From: Acetobacterium bakii
GTDB lineage: Bacteria > Bacillota > Clostridia > Eubacteriales > Eubacteriaceae
Reading direction: 5' to 3'
NCBI RefSeq assembly: GCF_001263355.1
Contig: NZ_LGYO01000042.1
Span: forward strand, 1-64,000
Length of the DNA stretch: 64,000 nucleotides
Numbering within the stretch: the stretch's first letter is position 1; every line of letters begins with the position of its first letter. The notes below the pieces were generated by a model. The model saw nothing but the letters and a program-made list of their open reading frames with translations, was not told the origin of the DNA and did no database searches. This document shows, in pieces, positions 44,224-53,515 of the stretch. The position numbers were made by a program, and so were the translations under genes.

Positions 44224-46187
44224 AAAACTATCTTGATTTAGCACCGAAATATTTGTCCGGACATAAAAATAAAACCCGATTGACGGTGCTCAGTGTGGTA
44301 ATGGCAGTGGCACTTGTGGTTGGAATATTCTCCATGTTGGATGCCCTTGTGACATTCGAGAAAGCCCAGGTACTTAAAAGCGAAGGCAATTATCATGTTC
44401 TCATCCGAAATCCGACTCAGAATGAGATCGATACCATTGCCAGCAGGATCGACGTTGAGAATTCTGGCATACTGAAAGACCTGGGTGGGGGTACAATAAA
44501 CGAAGTGACTTGCGCCCTGGGATATATGGATGGGGCTTTTGCCGGCAATTTGAATATTGTGCTTGCCGAAGGCGAGGCGCCCAAAAACGATCATGAAATT
44601 ATGCTTGAAAAATGGTATCTGGACCAGCTTGCCTTGCATATTGGAGACACGGTAAACATCGCTTTGTCTGACGGGATCGCCGCTGATTATGTGATTAGCG
44701 GCGTCATTAACGATTGGGGTGCCACTAAGGCTGCTTCCATACCATTTGTATTTATGTCAAAGGAGACGGCTGAAGGCCTGTCAGCAGTAACAAGTCAGTA
44801 TTTTGTATTGTTTAAAGAGGGGGTTAATATTCAACATACTGAAAGCGTAATTGCAGCCGGTTTAAATATTACCGAGGACCGGGTTGGCTACAATGAAGGT
44901 CTTCTGGCACTGATGCTTCAAACAAAAAACAACCGTGTATTAACGTTTTATCTCATTGGCGCGGTACTTTTCGGTCTGGTCCTGGTTACCGGGATTGTGA
45001 TGATCTACAATACCTTTAATATTTCTGTGCTGGACCGGGTTCGACAATTTGGGTTATTAAGGTGTATTGGTGCTTCAAAAAAACAAATCAAACGGATTGT
45101 GAGAAGAGAAAGCCTGATCCTTTCGCTTAAGGCCATCCCTTTTGGGGTATTGGCGGGAATGCTCATCGCCTTTGTCTGTTCCGGGATCCTTAAAATTTAC
45201 AACCCTCATCTTTTTGGTGATATTTCAATTTTCAGTTTCAGTGCAATTGGTATTGGCGCAGGGGTGCTGATTGGGTTACTGACTGTTTTTATTGCCTCCA
45301 TGCTGCCTGCTAAGAAGGCGTCAAAGGTGTCGCCGGTCAATGCGGTTACCGGAAGTGAATCAGTAAAAATATCAGGAAGGCAGAAACAAGGGATTCTCAC
45401 CAGACTGTTTTCGGTTGAAATTGCCATGGGAATAAACAATGCCGTTAGTAAAAAGCGGACCCTAATCCTTATGACCAGCTCGATCGCCATCAGTATTATC
45501 CTGTTTTTAGGATTCAGCGTTCTGGTCAATCCCACTTTTATGGGGATGAAAACCGACAAACCATATACCCCAGATCTGACACTGACCTCTGATCTGGGAA
45601 TGACTTCTGAATTATCGGAAAAATTATCACAGCTTGAAGGGGTTGAAGTTCTGGGGCATCCAACTGAGTATTTGATTGATCTTCAACTGAGTGACAAAAA
45701 TGACGAACAGACAGTCAGTAAAGTCGGTGCAGTGATTGATGAGACCATCACGCTTCACGATAAACGTCAGATGAATGCTGAGGCCGACAACGCTTTTATG
45801 ACCATCGCCGTTTTTATATATGGGTTTGTGGCAGTGATTGCATTAATCAGTATTTTAAATATGCTTAATACCATGAATACAAGTATTGCAGCCCGGTCCA
45901 AATATCTGGCGATGCTGCGGGCCGTAGGGATGTCGGATAAACAGCTTAATAAAATGGTATTGGCTCAATCGATTACTTATAGTCTAACCGGGTGTATCCT
46001 TGGGTGTGTATTAGGAGTATTGCTGCAAAAAATACTGCTTGATTTTCTTTTAGCTGACTGGTCTTTTCCTTTATATCAGGTAGTAGGGATCACCGTAATT
46101 TGTATTATGACGGGGACTTTAGCAGTGATGCGGCCTTTGAAAAAAATCAGAAAAACAATTATTTCAGAAATGATTACCTCTTTGTAA
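44220..46187 (+). CDS. FtsX-family ABC permease, duplicated-domain type
   Basis: The permease has 655 residues. A first helix (about 20-42) and a MacB-like extracytoplasmic domain (about 45-235) precede three helices with the FtsX motif DRVRQFGLLRCIGASKKQIKRIV. A second half repeats the pattern: helix (about 415-435), a short outer domain, then three helices with RSKYLAMLRAVGMSDKQLNKMV. This eight-helix layout differs from BceB, whose single large domain lies between helices 7 and 8. It partners the preceding ATPase, with coupled translation. The substrate is unknown. Confidence 0.9.
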   Translation: MKNYLDLAPKYLSGHKNKTRLTVLSVVMAVALVVGIFSMLDALVTFEKAQVLKSEGNYHVLIRNPTQNEIDTIASRIDVENSGILKDLGGGTINEVTCALGYMDGAFAGNLNIVLAEGEAPKNDHEIMLEKWYLDQLALHIGDTVNIALSDGIAADYVISGVINDWGATKAASIPFVFMSKETAEGLSAVTSQYFVLFKEGVNIQHTESVIAAGLNITEDRVGYNEGLLALMLQTKNNRVLTFYLIGAVLFGLVLVTGIVMIYNTFNISVLDRVRQFGLLRCIGASKKQIKRIVRRESLILSLKAIPFGVLAGMLIAFVCSGILKIYNPHLFGDISIFSFSAIGIGAGVLIGLLTVFIASMLPAKKASKVSPVNAVTGSESVKISGRQKQGILTRLFSVEIAMGINNAVSKKRTLILMTSSIAISIILFLGFSVLVNPTFMGMKTDKPYTPDLTLTSDLGMTSELSEKLSQLEGVEVLGHPTEYLIDLQLSDKNDEQTVSKVGAVIDETITLHDKRQMNAEADNAFMTIAVFIYGFVAVIALISILNMLNTMNTSIAARSKYLAMLRAVGMSDKQLNKMVLAQSITYSLTGCILGCVLGVLLQKILLDFLLADWSFPLYQVVGITVICIMTGTLAVMRPLKKIRKTIISEMITSL

Positions 46188-46220
46188 AAACAAAAACTCA
46201 TTATACTTATGGTCCTCGTT

Positions 46221-46261
46221 ATGTCATGGAAAGCCTTCACATTAACTTCGCAAACCGGTAA
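46221..46261 (+). pseudogene. detached 3' end of an isochorismatase-family gene
   Basis: ATGTCATGGAAAGCCTTCAC and the following ATTAA, CAAACCGGTAA match 32669-32708, the end of the isochorismatase-like gene (VMESLHI near the C-terminus). No upstream coding part is present. Confidence 0.65.
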
Positions 46262-46303
46262 TGAGGGAGCCAACTTTTAATAGTAATAAAGGAGCTCGCA
46301 AAC

Positions 46304-46372
46304 ATGAAAAAAATATTTCCACGAAGCCGGGATACCGAAACCGTCTATCTTAAGAATGTGATCAGTGCCTGA
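46304..46372 (+). pseudogene. 22-codon stump resembling a CatB-type acetyltransferase start
   Basis: AAAGGAGCTCGCAAAC precedes ATG 46304. The 22 residues begin MKKIFPRSRDTETVYLKNVI, like the N-terminus of hexapeptide-repeat (CatB/Vat-like) acetyltransferases, and stop at TGA 46370. The rest is missing. The family call is from motif memory and weak. 46373-46586 shows nothing else. Confidence 0.4.
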
Positions 46373-46586
46373 AACTAATATAAAAAGTCGATTAATAATT
46401 ACACGAATCGATTCATTGTTGCCCTCACAACATTCTTACCATTTCGGGTTTCATGCGACCATTTGGAAAAAAAGTAACCGAATGAACATCTCGGTTCATT
46501 ATAAAGACCTGGCAATAGCTTAGCCCTTCTTAATTTGTAATAATCTTGGAGTTCTAAATTAAAAGTGAAAAGAAAGTGGGCTAAAG

Positions 46587-47132
46587 ATGGAATCTAACGT
46601 TTTTTATCAATTTAATACAAAGGTCTATGATGTACTGGATAAGACTTACTTTAGAAAGGCCGCTTCCAGTCCGCGAAATGCGGTCATTTCTCTATTAGGG
46701 GATGAACCGCTGAACGTTTTGGATATGTGTACCGGAACCGGGTCGAGTGCGATTGCCATCGCCAGAAAAAAGATCAATTCCAGCGTTACCGGCATTGATC
46801 TTTCCCCGGCCATGTTGCAGATGGCCACCGCTAAACTGGAAAAAGAGGGTCTGTCCAATGTCACGTTCATTGAGATGGATGCGGCTAGGCTTTACTTTGC
46901 CAATGAGGAATTTGATGTGGTGCTGATTTCACTGGTATTGCATGAGATCAGCCCTGAACTGGCGGGGCAACTGATGTCCGAAGCCAGAAGAGTGCTGAAA
47001 GCCAACGGAAAACTGATTGTCCTGGAATGGGAGGAACCGGTTAGCCGGTTTAAAAAAATCGCTTTTTATCCTATAAAAAAAATGGAAGCCAAAGGATTTG
47101 AAGATTTTCTGAAAGAGGTTAAGAATGATTAG
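46587..47132 (+). CDS. class I SAM-dependent methyltransferase (UbiE-like)
   Basis: The enzyme has 181 residues. Motif I is VLDMCTGTGSSAIAIA (about 44-59), the acidic end of strand 2 is VTGIDLSPAML, motif II region is FDVVLISLVLHEI, and GKLIVLEWEEP follows. It lacks the longer C-terminus of UbiE proper, so the methyl acceptor is unknown. The ribosome site is weak (AAAGAAAGTGGGC). Its end overlaps the following GNAT gene by 8 bases. Confidence 0.85.
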   Translation: MESNVFYQFNTKVYDVLDKTYFRKAASSPRNAVISLLGDEPLNVLDMCTGTGSSAIAIARKKINSSVTGIDLSPAMLQMATAKLEKEGLSNVTFIEMDAARLYFANEEFDVVLISLVLHEISPELAGQLMSEARRVLKANGKLIVLEWEEPVSRFKKIAFYPIKKMEAKGFEDFLKEVKND

Positions 47133-47595
47133 AGAAATCGAACAAAAAGATTTAAAAGAAGCTGTCAAATTGGTTAATACCGTTTTTAATGAGTTTGTAG
47201 CCGGCGATTATTCGCCGGAAGGGCAAAAGACCTTCAGTGATTATTTAGAAATTAAATTAGGAGAACTATCCCAGGATCTGGATAGCGGTCATAAAAAGAT
47301 GTGGGGATTTTATGAAAATGAAAAGATTATTGGCGTGATCGGGACCCGGGATCGTTTTCACATTTCACTTATGTTTGTCGCTAAGGACCATCAAAAGAGA
47401 AAGATTGCAACAAAACTTTTTACAGCAGTTGTGGATTCCCTAAAAGTAGCCGAAAACGGCAAGAGCTTTACGATGAGCGTCAATTCTTCGCCCTATGCTG
47501 TAAAGATTTACGAGCGTCTTGGTTTCAGCGTAACTGACAACGAACAGATTAAAAATGGGATCCGCTTTACGCCGATGGAAATGATTGCAAAATAG
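47125..47595 (+). CDS. GNAT family N-acetyltransferase
   Basis: The enzyme has 156 residues. The acetyl-CoA motif A region reads ISLMFVAKDHQKRKIATKLF (Q/RxxGxG/A replaced by QKRKIA), and VNSSPYAVKIYERLGFSVTD is motif B. GAGGTTAAGA precedes the start. It is translationally coupled to the upstream methyltransferase. The substrate is unknown. Confidence 0.85.
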   Translation: MIREIEQKDLKEAVKLVNTVFNEFVAGDYSPEGQKTFSDYLEIKLGELSQDLDSGHKKMWGFYENEKIIGVIGTRDRFHISLMFVAKDHQKRKIATKLFTAVVDSLKVAENGKSFTMSVNSSPYAVKIYERLGFSVTDNEQIKNGIRFTPMEMIAK

Positions 47596-47654
47596 TAATG
47601 CGCACGGTGGCTGAAGGTTGACCGAGCCTGGCATCGTTTTTTAAAGGAGGGCAT

Positions 47655-48491
47655 ATGGAAGAGGTCATTATTTCGCTTAACATGGTATCCAAACATTTTG
47701 GCCGGCGGGTCATTTTAGATCATATCAGTCTGAATATAAAAAGAGGAGCGTCCATTGCTCTGCTGGGACCAAATGGCAGCGGAAAAAGCACCTTGCTGCG
47801 AATGATCGGCGGCTTAACAACGGTTACTTCGGGCAAGATTGAGTATGCATCACCGCTAACATTCAATTATGTTCCGGAGCACTTCCCAAAGATCGATCTG
47901 ACTGCCCGTGAATTCATTGACTCTATGGGATTGATCGAGGGGCTGACCGCCGAAGCCGTCGCGGCAAGAAGCCGGGAATTATTTCATGGCTTTTGTATGG
48001 AAGATATGATTGATGTGCCGATTAAACATTTATCAAAGGGGACGATTCAAAAAGTTGCGGTCATTCAGGCTTTGCTGCAATCGCCCGATGTGTTACTGTT
48101 GGACGAGCCCTTATCAGGCCAGGACCGTCAATCGCAAAAGGCCTTCATCAAGCTGAGCCAAACATTAAACCATCAGGGGGTTACAGTGATCATGTCTTGT
48201 CATGAACAGCATCTAGTCAATCAGTTATCCCATTCAGCCTATGAAATAATCGATAAAGCTTTATTTCCCGTAACCCTCGCCAAGGTGCCGGAAATTGCCT
48301 ATGATGTCATGGTTTTCGATGCCGCCCCCGGCATCAACGTTGATTTAAGTATCATCGACGAGATTGAACAATGGAATGATTTTGAAAATCGTTTCGAACT
48401 AATTGTCAGCAGAGAAAACAGTGACGCGGTTTTAAAGCAACTGTTAACGGATGGTTTTAAGCTCCGGTCGATGGGAGCAAAAGAAGCATGA
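47655..48491 (+). CDS. ABC transporter ATP-binding protein
   Basis: The ATPase has 278 residues. Walker A is GPNGSGKST (about 37-45), the signature is LSKGTIQKVAVIQAL (a variant of LSGGQ), Walker B is VLLLDEPLSGQD and the H-loop is MSCHEQHLV. The C-terminal 90 residues form a variable extension. AAAGGAGGGC precedes ATG 47655. It overlaps the permease gene by 4 bases. Confidence 0.9.
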   Translation: MEEVIISLNMVSKHFGRRVILDHISLNIKRGASIALLGPNGSGKSTLLRMIGGLTTVTSGKIEYASPLTFNYVPEHFPKIDLTAREFIDSMGLIEGLTAEAVAARSRELFHGFCMEDMIDVPIKHLSKGTIQKVAVIQALLQSPDVLLLDEPLSGQDRQSQKAFIKLSQTLNHQGVTVIMSCHEQHLVNQLSHSAYEIIDKALFPVTLAKVPEIAYDVMVFDAAPGINVDLSIIDEIEQWNDFENRFELIVSRENSDAVLKQLLTDGFKLRSMGAKEA

Positions 48492-49207
48492 AAAATTTAT
48501 TGCGTTATCATTTTAAAGTATTTTTAAAATCAAACAAGCTGCTGGTGCCATTTTTAATTTACCTGTTTTACCTGTTCACGGCCTATGGTATTATACCGTA
48601 TTCAATCGTCTCAAGTTTTTCGGAATCAGCCTGGGTGGTATTCTTTATTATGACCTATGTCGGATTTAGCTATACTGAGGTGGAGAATCCGGTTACTGAA
48701 CAATTGGTGTTGTTGAAAGTCAAGAATGACAATTTGTATTATCTGAGTCGCATCGTCGTTCTTCTGATCGTCGGGATAATCATGAGTGTCATTGGTATGT
48801 TGTATCCGGTGATCAGTAATATTTATAACAGTTCGCAATTATTCACCAGAGAATTACTGCTTTCAGATATTATGTTTGGTTTGGCTTTGCATTGCATGAT
48901 GGGTTTCTTAGGGGCGATGACCGGTGCGCTTTTTCATCCGCGGATTATCAAAAACAGAAAAATAGCCATCCTGATGGTCTTCTTTGCCGCCGTATTAGCC
49001 GTCGCAAAAGGAGCCTTAATTGAGGAGGTCCCCTTCATCGGCTTCATAACCTGGATCTTCCCACCGGTTTATGATATTCTTGTGACCTTTACAAACAATG
49101 AATATTTCAGTCTACAGACGATAGCCATTCCGTTTTTATGGGGGCTGCTTTATGGTACCGCATTAATGTTTGTTCAAATATATGTTTTAAAGAAGAACAA
49201 ATTCTGA
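48488..49207 (+). CDS. ABC transporter permease, six-helix
   Basis: The protein has 239 residues and six hydrophobic helices. No named family motif is evident, but the ATGA overlap with the ATPase gene makes it the membrane partner. VSNIYNSSQLFTRELL forms a polar loop between helices 3 and 4. The substrate is unknown. Between this gene and 49372 a short frame (ALMGIMWGALLSTTGTTSP) has no start or ribosome site. Confidence 0.82.
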   Translation: MKNLLRYHFKVFLKSNKLLVPFLIYLFYLFTAYGIIPYSIVSSFSESAWVVFFIMTYVGFSYTEVENPVTEQLVLLKVKNDNLYYLSRIVVLLIVGIIMSVIGMLYPVISNIYNSSQLFTRELLLSDIMFGLALHCMMGFLGAMTGALFHPRIIKNRKIAILMVFFAAVLAVAKGALIEEVPFIGFITWIFPPVYDILVTFTNNEYFSLQTIAIPFLWGLLYGTALMFVQIYVLKKNKF

Positions 49208-49371
49208 AGTTATTCAATGGCATTAATGGGAATCATGTGGGGAGCATTATTGAGTACTACCGGAACCACTAGCCCAATGTATTTTAAGTACCGATCTAAA
49301 GCATTTCGTCTTATGATAAAAATATTCCAAAGATAATTATATCGATATAATCGTACAAACGGAGGAAATTT

Positions 49372-49899
49372 ATGAAAACGCCCATTCTGGAAACACAGAG
49401 ATTAATACTCAGACCCTTTTCACCTGATGATGCAGAAGACGTGTTCCACGGCTGGGAAAATGATCCCGATGTGGCACGGTACATGTTCTGGACCAGCCAT
49501 AATGATATCAATATAACAAAAGCTTGGCTGTCCTTTGAAACAGAGAAAATCCTTGCTGATGACTGGTTCAGATGGGGTTTGGCGGAAAAAGAAACAGAAC
49601 GTCTAATCGGCACCGGTCTGATATATTATGAGGAAGAATTTAAAATGTTTGAAGTTGGCTATAATTTAGGCAAGTCGTTTTGGGGAAAAGGATTTGCCAC
49701 TGAAGCCACGAGCGAAATTTTAAGATTTGCAAGAGAGACCCTAAAGTTAAAAGAAATTGTGGGGAGATATGCAACAGAAAATCCGAGGTCGGAGCATGTC
49801 CTGAAGAAGCTGGGATTTGAATATTTTAAAGACTGCAACTATCCCTGCAATAACGGAGCGATTATGCTAAAGGGAAAAGTCCTTCGGTTAATATTCTAA
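49372..49899 (+). CDS. GNAT family N-acetyltransferase (RimJ/RimL-like)
   Basis: The enzyme has 175 residues. TPILETQRLILRPFSPDDAEDVF is the typical N-terminus of the RimJ/RimL group, and VGYNLGKSFWGKGFATEATS is the acetyl-CoA motif, followed by NPRSEHVLKKLGFEY. Relatives acetylate ribosomal protein N-termini or small molecules. GGAGGAAATT precedes the ATG. It is a single gene. Confidence 0.9.
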   Translation: MKTPILETQRLILRPFSPDDAEDVFHGWENDPDVARYMFWTSHNDINITKAWLSFETEKILADDWFRWGLAEKETERLIGTGLIYYEEEFKMFEVGYNLGKSFWGKGFATEATSEILRFARETLKLKEIVGRYATENPRSEHVLKKLGFEYFKDCNYPCNNGAIMLKGKVLRLIF

Positions 49900-49983
49900 A
49901 GGGGGGAGACTTTAGGAGACATTTTGCTTGCCTACCGAGATCATTGAGACAGGTTCAGCATCAGTATTTGGTGAGACCGCCTA

Positions 49984-50071
49984 GGGGAGTCGTGAAAACG
50001 TTTCGTTTATTATGTTCTAGGAAGAAAAGCAAAGGAGTGTATGACAGACAAAACTTTCATTTGTCACACCA
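49984..50071. repeat. degenerate REP-like repeat pair
   Basis: GGGGAGTCGTGAAAACGTTTCG at 49984 is a diverged left arm, and ATGACAGACAAAACTTTCAT at 50041 resembles a diverged right arm. The spacing is close to that of the complete copies. Confidence 0.5.
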
Positions 50072-50082
50072 TATTAAATGAA

Positions 50083-50118
50083 GCATCTCCGAAATTGAAA
50101 GATTACGGAGGTTTTTTT
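50083..50118 (+). terminator. rho-independent terminator
   Basis: CATCTCCG pairs with CGGAGGT (one G-T pair) before a run of seven T. It lies just upstream of the leader block at 50122. Confidence 0.65.
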
Positions 50119-50121
50119 ATG

Positions 50122-50168
50122 CTTTTAATCTTTTATTAGCAGCAATAAAATGATACAATGACTCCATT
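50122..50168 (+). promoter_or_regulatory. recurrent promoter/leader block, copy C
   Basis: TTTTAATCTTTTATT, then GCAATAAAATGATACAATG and ACTCCATTC. It is nearly identical to block A before the alpha/beta hydrolase (including following GCGACTG/GTCGATTG and GCTGTATAT/ACTGTCTAT). Confidence 0.55.
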
Positions 50169-50219
50169 CAATGCGACTGTGCTGTATATGGGCAAAAATA
50201 GCGCATTGTGAGGTGAGTT

Positions 50220-50852
50220 ATGCTAAAATATGAAGAAAAGCTTCATTTCGATGAGCACTACAGCAAGTTACAGTCAAATCGTTTTTTATTGGTAAGCCTG
50301 GGACTTGCGCGGGGAATCCTGGGGTATGTTTTTTTATATTTACTGATTAAACATATTTTTTTGTATCTTCCGGATTTACAGCCTTGGGACAGTGCAAACG
50401 CATGGTTTACTCTCTGTGGCATAAGGTTTGTAAAAGCCGATTCAGCCTACTTCCTGTGCGGGCTTATCGTAAGCTGTTACGGAACCCTGAGACTGTCAAA
50501 AATAACAGCGCAGAATCACAGTGCCAGAAGTAAAAACGGTATTAGGCCTCAAAAATTGCTAAGCGATGGATGCTACGCCAAAGTGCGCCATCCCATGTAC
50601 GGCACATTTATTATCCTGCAGGCAGGTTTTATGTTATCCCTCCGTTCTTTTGTAGGAATGATCCTGGCACTGCTGATTATCGTTTTTCAATACATGAATG
50701 CCATAATCGAAGAGCAAAAGCAGCTTAAACCACTTTTCGGTAAAGAATATGATTGGTATAGCAAAAACGTCACCAACATAATTTTAACCAAAACAGAGTT
50801 CTTTGTTTTGGTATCAACAGCAATATTAAGTGCTATTGGGTTCGCATTTTAA
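50220..50852 (+). CDS. isoprenylcysteine carboxyl methyltransferase-like membrane protein
   Basis: The protein has 210 residues and about five hydrophobic helices. The ICMT/PEMT signature is present: DGCYAKVRHPMYGTFIIL (about 117-134, the RHPxY SAM-binding motif) and EEQKQLKPLFGKEYDWYSKNV (about 164-184). Bacterial relatives methylate lipids or small molecules; protein isoprenylation is not expected here. The ribosome site is AGGTGAG. It is a single gene with block C upstream. Confidence 0.87.
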   Translation: MLKYEEKLHFDEHYSKLQSNRFLLVSLGLARGILGYVFLYLLIKHIFLYLPDLQPWDSANAWFTLCGIRFVKADSAYFLCGLIVSCYGTLRLSKITAQNHSARSKNGIRPQKLLSDGCYAKVRHPMYGTFIILQAGFMLSLRSFVGMILALLIIVFQYMNAIIEEQKQLKPLFGKEYDWYSKNVTNIILTKTEFFVLVSTAILSAIGFAF

Positions 50853-50938
50853 GCGAATAGCTGAAGTTACCGATCAGTAACTAATGATGCTAGACCTCAC
50901 TTAACTAAGGCGGTCATCCAATTCCTATTTTGGACTGA

Positions 50939-51100
50939 AAATATTCACAGAGCGGTCGATTCGAGGAATCACTGGCTTATCAGATTGACGCCTCGGCTTT
51001 GGCAGCTTTTGACAGGTCCTTTGAAAAGAAGGAAAAATGCGAAACGGACTTTCAGAAAGAATTCCAGATTCTGCTGAGTTTAATCTATAAGGCAGATTGA
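50939..51100 (+). pseudogene. C-terminal gene remnant, family unknown
   Basis: An open frame without a start reads SGRFEESLAYQIDASALAAF and ends EFQILLSLIYKAD at TGA 51098. Composition is protein-like (charged, helical). I do not recognise it. The remainder of 50853-51160 shows nothing else. Confidence 0.4.
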
Positions 51101-51160
51101 GGCAGGGTTTAACAGCCGGAAATTGGCCGGCATTCCGATCAAATAATGGGGAGGTAAAGG

Positions 51161-51649
51161 ATGGATTCTCTCAATAATTACATTCAGGAATACACACAGC
51201 AGCTGGAAAAAGGTCGTATTCAAAAAGCTTACAAAGGCATAATTGCCTTTATGTCTGAACTCCGGACCGAGCTGGGGAATAAGTATCCCGATTTCACCTC
51301 CAGTGCCTTGTACGTCGGATACATGGATATGACCTACTTTGGATTCACGCCGCCGGCTTTCAATGACAAAAAACTCAAGCTGGCCATTGTCTTTGTGCAT
51401 GAAACATGCCGCTTTGAATTATGGCTGGCCGGAAAGAATCGGCAGATCCAGGCCGAATATCATGAACTATTGGGGCAAAAAGAGCTGGGGGCCTATGTGC
51501 TTTCACCGATTCAGCCCGGGGTTGATGCAATCATCGCTGAATCGATTGTTGAACAACCTGATTTTGATCATTTTAAAGAACTGAAGCAGCAGATCGAAGC
51601 TCATATCATCCGGTTTAGTGAGGATCTGAATGAAATACTGGCTGATTAA
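51161..51649 (+). CDS. DUF7000 family protein
   Basis: The protein has 162 residues and is soluble. Features such as NYIQEYTQQLEKGRIQKAYKG, LYVGYMDMTYFGFTP and IVFVHETCRFELWLAGKNRQ match a family labelled DUF7000 as I remember it; the function is unknown. GGGGAGGTAAAGG precedes ATG 51161. It is a single gene. Confidence 0.75.
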   Translation: MDSLNNYIQEYTQQLEKGRIQKAYKGIIAFMSELRTELGNKYPDFTSSALYVGYMDMTYFGFTPPAFNDKKLKLAIVFVHETCRFELWLAGKNRQIQAEYHELLGQKELGAYVLSPIQPGVDAIIAESIVEQPDFDHFKELKQQIEAHIIRFSEDLNEILAD

Positions 51650-51936
51650 TTCAGGTAGTTAGCGATGACGGGAAAAATTTCAGCTTAGCAATAATTGAAA
51701 GAAACTTAAAAAAATGGTAATGGTTTGCAATTATTAACTTGAATATAACAAATATTTTCTGTGTTATACTATAATAAGAATTTGAATAGCAAGAGGATAA
51801 TAATATGGGAAACGTAGTATTAATACAACTGGCAACTGAGTGCTGTCTTTGAACGTAGTGGTACAATTGATTGGTGGAATCAAATCCATCCTAAGATGAG
51901 GAAACAGGCACTTTTAACAAGCGGGCCTTTCATCTG

Positions 51937-53241
51937 ATGCTGAATGAAAAAAAAGAAGCCGAGAAGCCGTTAATCCTGGTAAGTGTGGTCGTAGATGATT
52001 TAAAAAGAATCCAAACCATGGTGGGTCATGACACTACCAATCGATTCCTTGAAATGATTGGGATGTTGATGAAAGACAGCTTCCAGGCTAACCCCTTCGG
52101 CGATAGAAAAATGAATCGAAAGAGCCGGCGTGCGGCACAATTCAGCTTTTATCACACCCGGAGCAATGTGATGACGTTTTTAACAGAAGCTCCTCTTGAC
52201 ATCATCCAGGATCAATTGGACCATCTCGCCCGGCAGCTTAAAACCCCCATCCAGTTTTCAAAATATACCATTGCCACTAAAGCTCATATTGATGTGATTT
52301 TCACAGATTATTACAAAGATCAGGAGACCTGCGATGAGGTATATGATATGATAAATTATATGGCCTCACACAATGAGGCCACCACAGATACAGCGATTTA
52401 TGTATTAAATGAGGATATCATTAATCGCAAGCTCCGGTATTCAACCATTGAAAACATGCTGCGGAATGCCATTGAGCAGGACGGTTTTGAAATGGTATAC
52501 CAGCCCATTTTTCATGCGAAAAACAAGCTGTTTCTTTCATCAGAAGCCCTGGTCCGTTTAACGGATACCGCCACGGTTGGCTTTGTTTCCCCGGAAGAGT
52601 TTATTCCTATTGCCGAAAAAAAAGGGCTGATTATGGAATTGGGGGAAATTGTCTTCGAGAAAGTCTGTGCTTTTACCCGAGAAAAAAAACTCCAGGACAT
52701 GGGCATTGAGTATATCGAAGTAAATTTATCCGGGATTCAGTGTGTGCATCCAGATCTCCCCAGTCAATTGCAGAATATTATGAAGAAATATCAGATAAAT
52801 CCGGGTTTTATCAATCTGGAAATAACCGAAACCGCATTTATGGAATCCGGTGAAATGCTCCAGGTGAACATGCTTCAGCTGAGACAGATGGGCTGCAGTT
52901 TTTCAATGGATGATTTCGGCACCGGTTACTCCAACCTGTCCCGGATGGCCGAAGTGGTATACGATCTGGTGAAATTGGACAAGAGTTTAATCTGGCCATG
53001 TTTCAATGAGAAAACATCCGAGGAAAACAATAAAGCGAATGCAATTTTAGAAAATATCATTAAGCTCCTGCTTCAATTAAACATCACAATCGTCGCAGAA
53101 GGAGTGGAGACCAAAGAAATGGCGACCTACCTGGATGACCGCGGCGTCACGCATTTACAGGGCTACTATTATTCTAAACCCATCAGCGAAGATACCTACT
53201 TAAATTTTTTAATGGATGCCAAAGAGAGCATCTCGGCCTAA
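51937..53241 (+). CDS. EAL-domain protein with degenerate GGDEF region, probably 5'-truncated
   Basis: The protein has 434 residues. The first 170 residues have the GGDEF fold spacing but no GGDEF motif. The EAL domain (about 180-425) has EALVRL, NLEITETAF, DDFGTGYSNLSRM and KLDKSLIW, the metal-binding set of a c-di-GMP phosphodiesterase. The open frame extends upstream only to a TAA at 51892, reading DEETGTFNKRAFHLML, which is the start of a GGDEF-like domain. No ribosome site lies before ATG 51937, so the gene has probably lost its N-terminal sensor and normal start. Expression is uncertain. Confidence 0.8.
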   Translation: MLNEKKEAEKPLILVSVVVDDLKRIQTMVGHDTTNRFLEMIGMLMKDSFQANPFGDRKMNRKSRRAAQFSFYHTRSNVMTFLTEAPLDIIQDQLDHLARQLKTPIQFSKYTIATKAHIDVIFTDYYKDQETCDEVYDMINYMASHNEATTDTAIYVLNEDIINRKLRYSTIENMLRNAIEQDGFEMVYQPIFHAKNKLFLSSEALVRLTDTATVGFVSPEEFIPIAEKKGLIMELGEIVFEKVCAFTREKKLQDMGIEYIEVNLSGIQCVHPDLPSQLQNIMKKYQINPGFINLEITETAFMESGEMLQVNMLQLRQMGCSFSMDDFGTGYSNLSRMAEVVYDLVKLDKSLIWPCFNEKTSEENNKANAILENIIKLLLQLNITIVAEGVETKEMATYLDDRGVTHLQGYYYSKPISEDTYLNFLMDAKESISA

Positions 53242-53376
53242 TAGGTAGAATGGATGTACCTGATAAAAGAGTTCCGGCAGCTATGGAGACGCATCCGTCA
53301 GCCGCGAGAATATTTTAAAATTCATCAAGCATCGCATTGTCATAGACACGGTTGCCGTACTGAACTAGACAGAGAC

Positions 53377-53453
53377 AAGGGGCCGTTTCGTTTGTCATAT
53401 CATAAGATGCCAGGGTTCAAAGCATGACAAAGGGACATTTCGTTTACCATGTC
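53377..53453. repeat. two REP-like arms in direct orientation
   Basis: AGGGGCCGTTTCGTTTGTCA (53378-53397) and AAGGGACATTTCGTTTACCA (53430-53449) are both left-arm types, 52 bases apart. They lie before the ABM-like gene. Confidence 0.65.
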
Positions 53454-53515
53454 TTAAAAGCATAAAGTACCAACCCATTCGACAAAATCTAAGAAGTAAA
53501 TAAGGAGAGTTAAAA

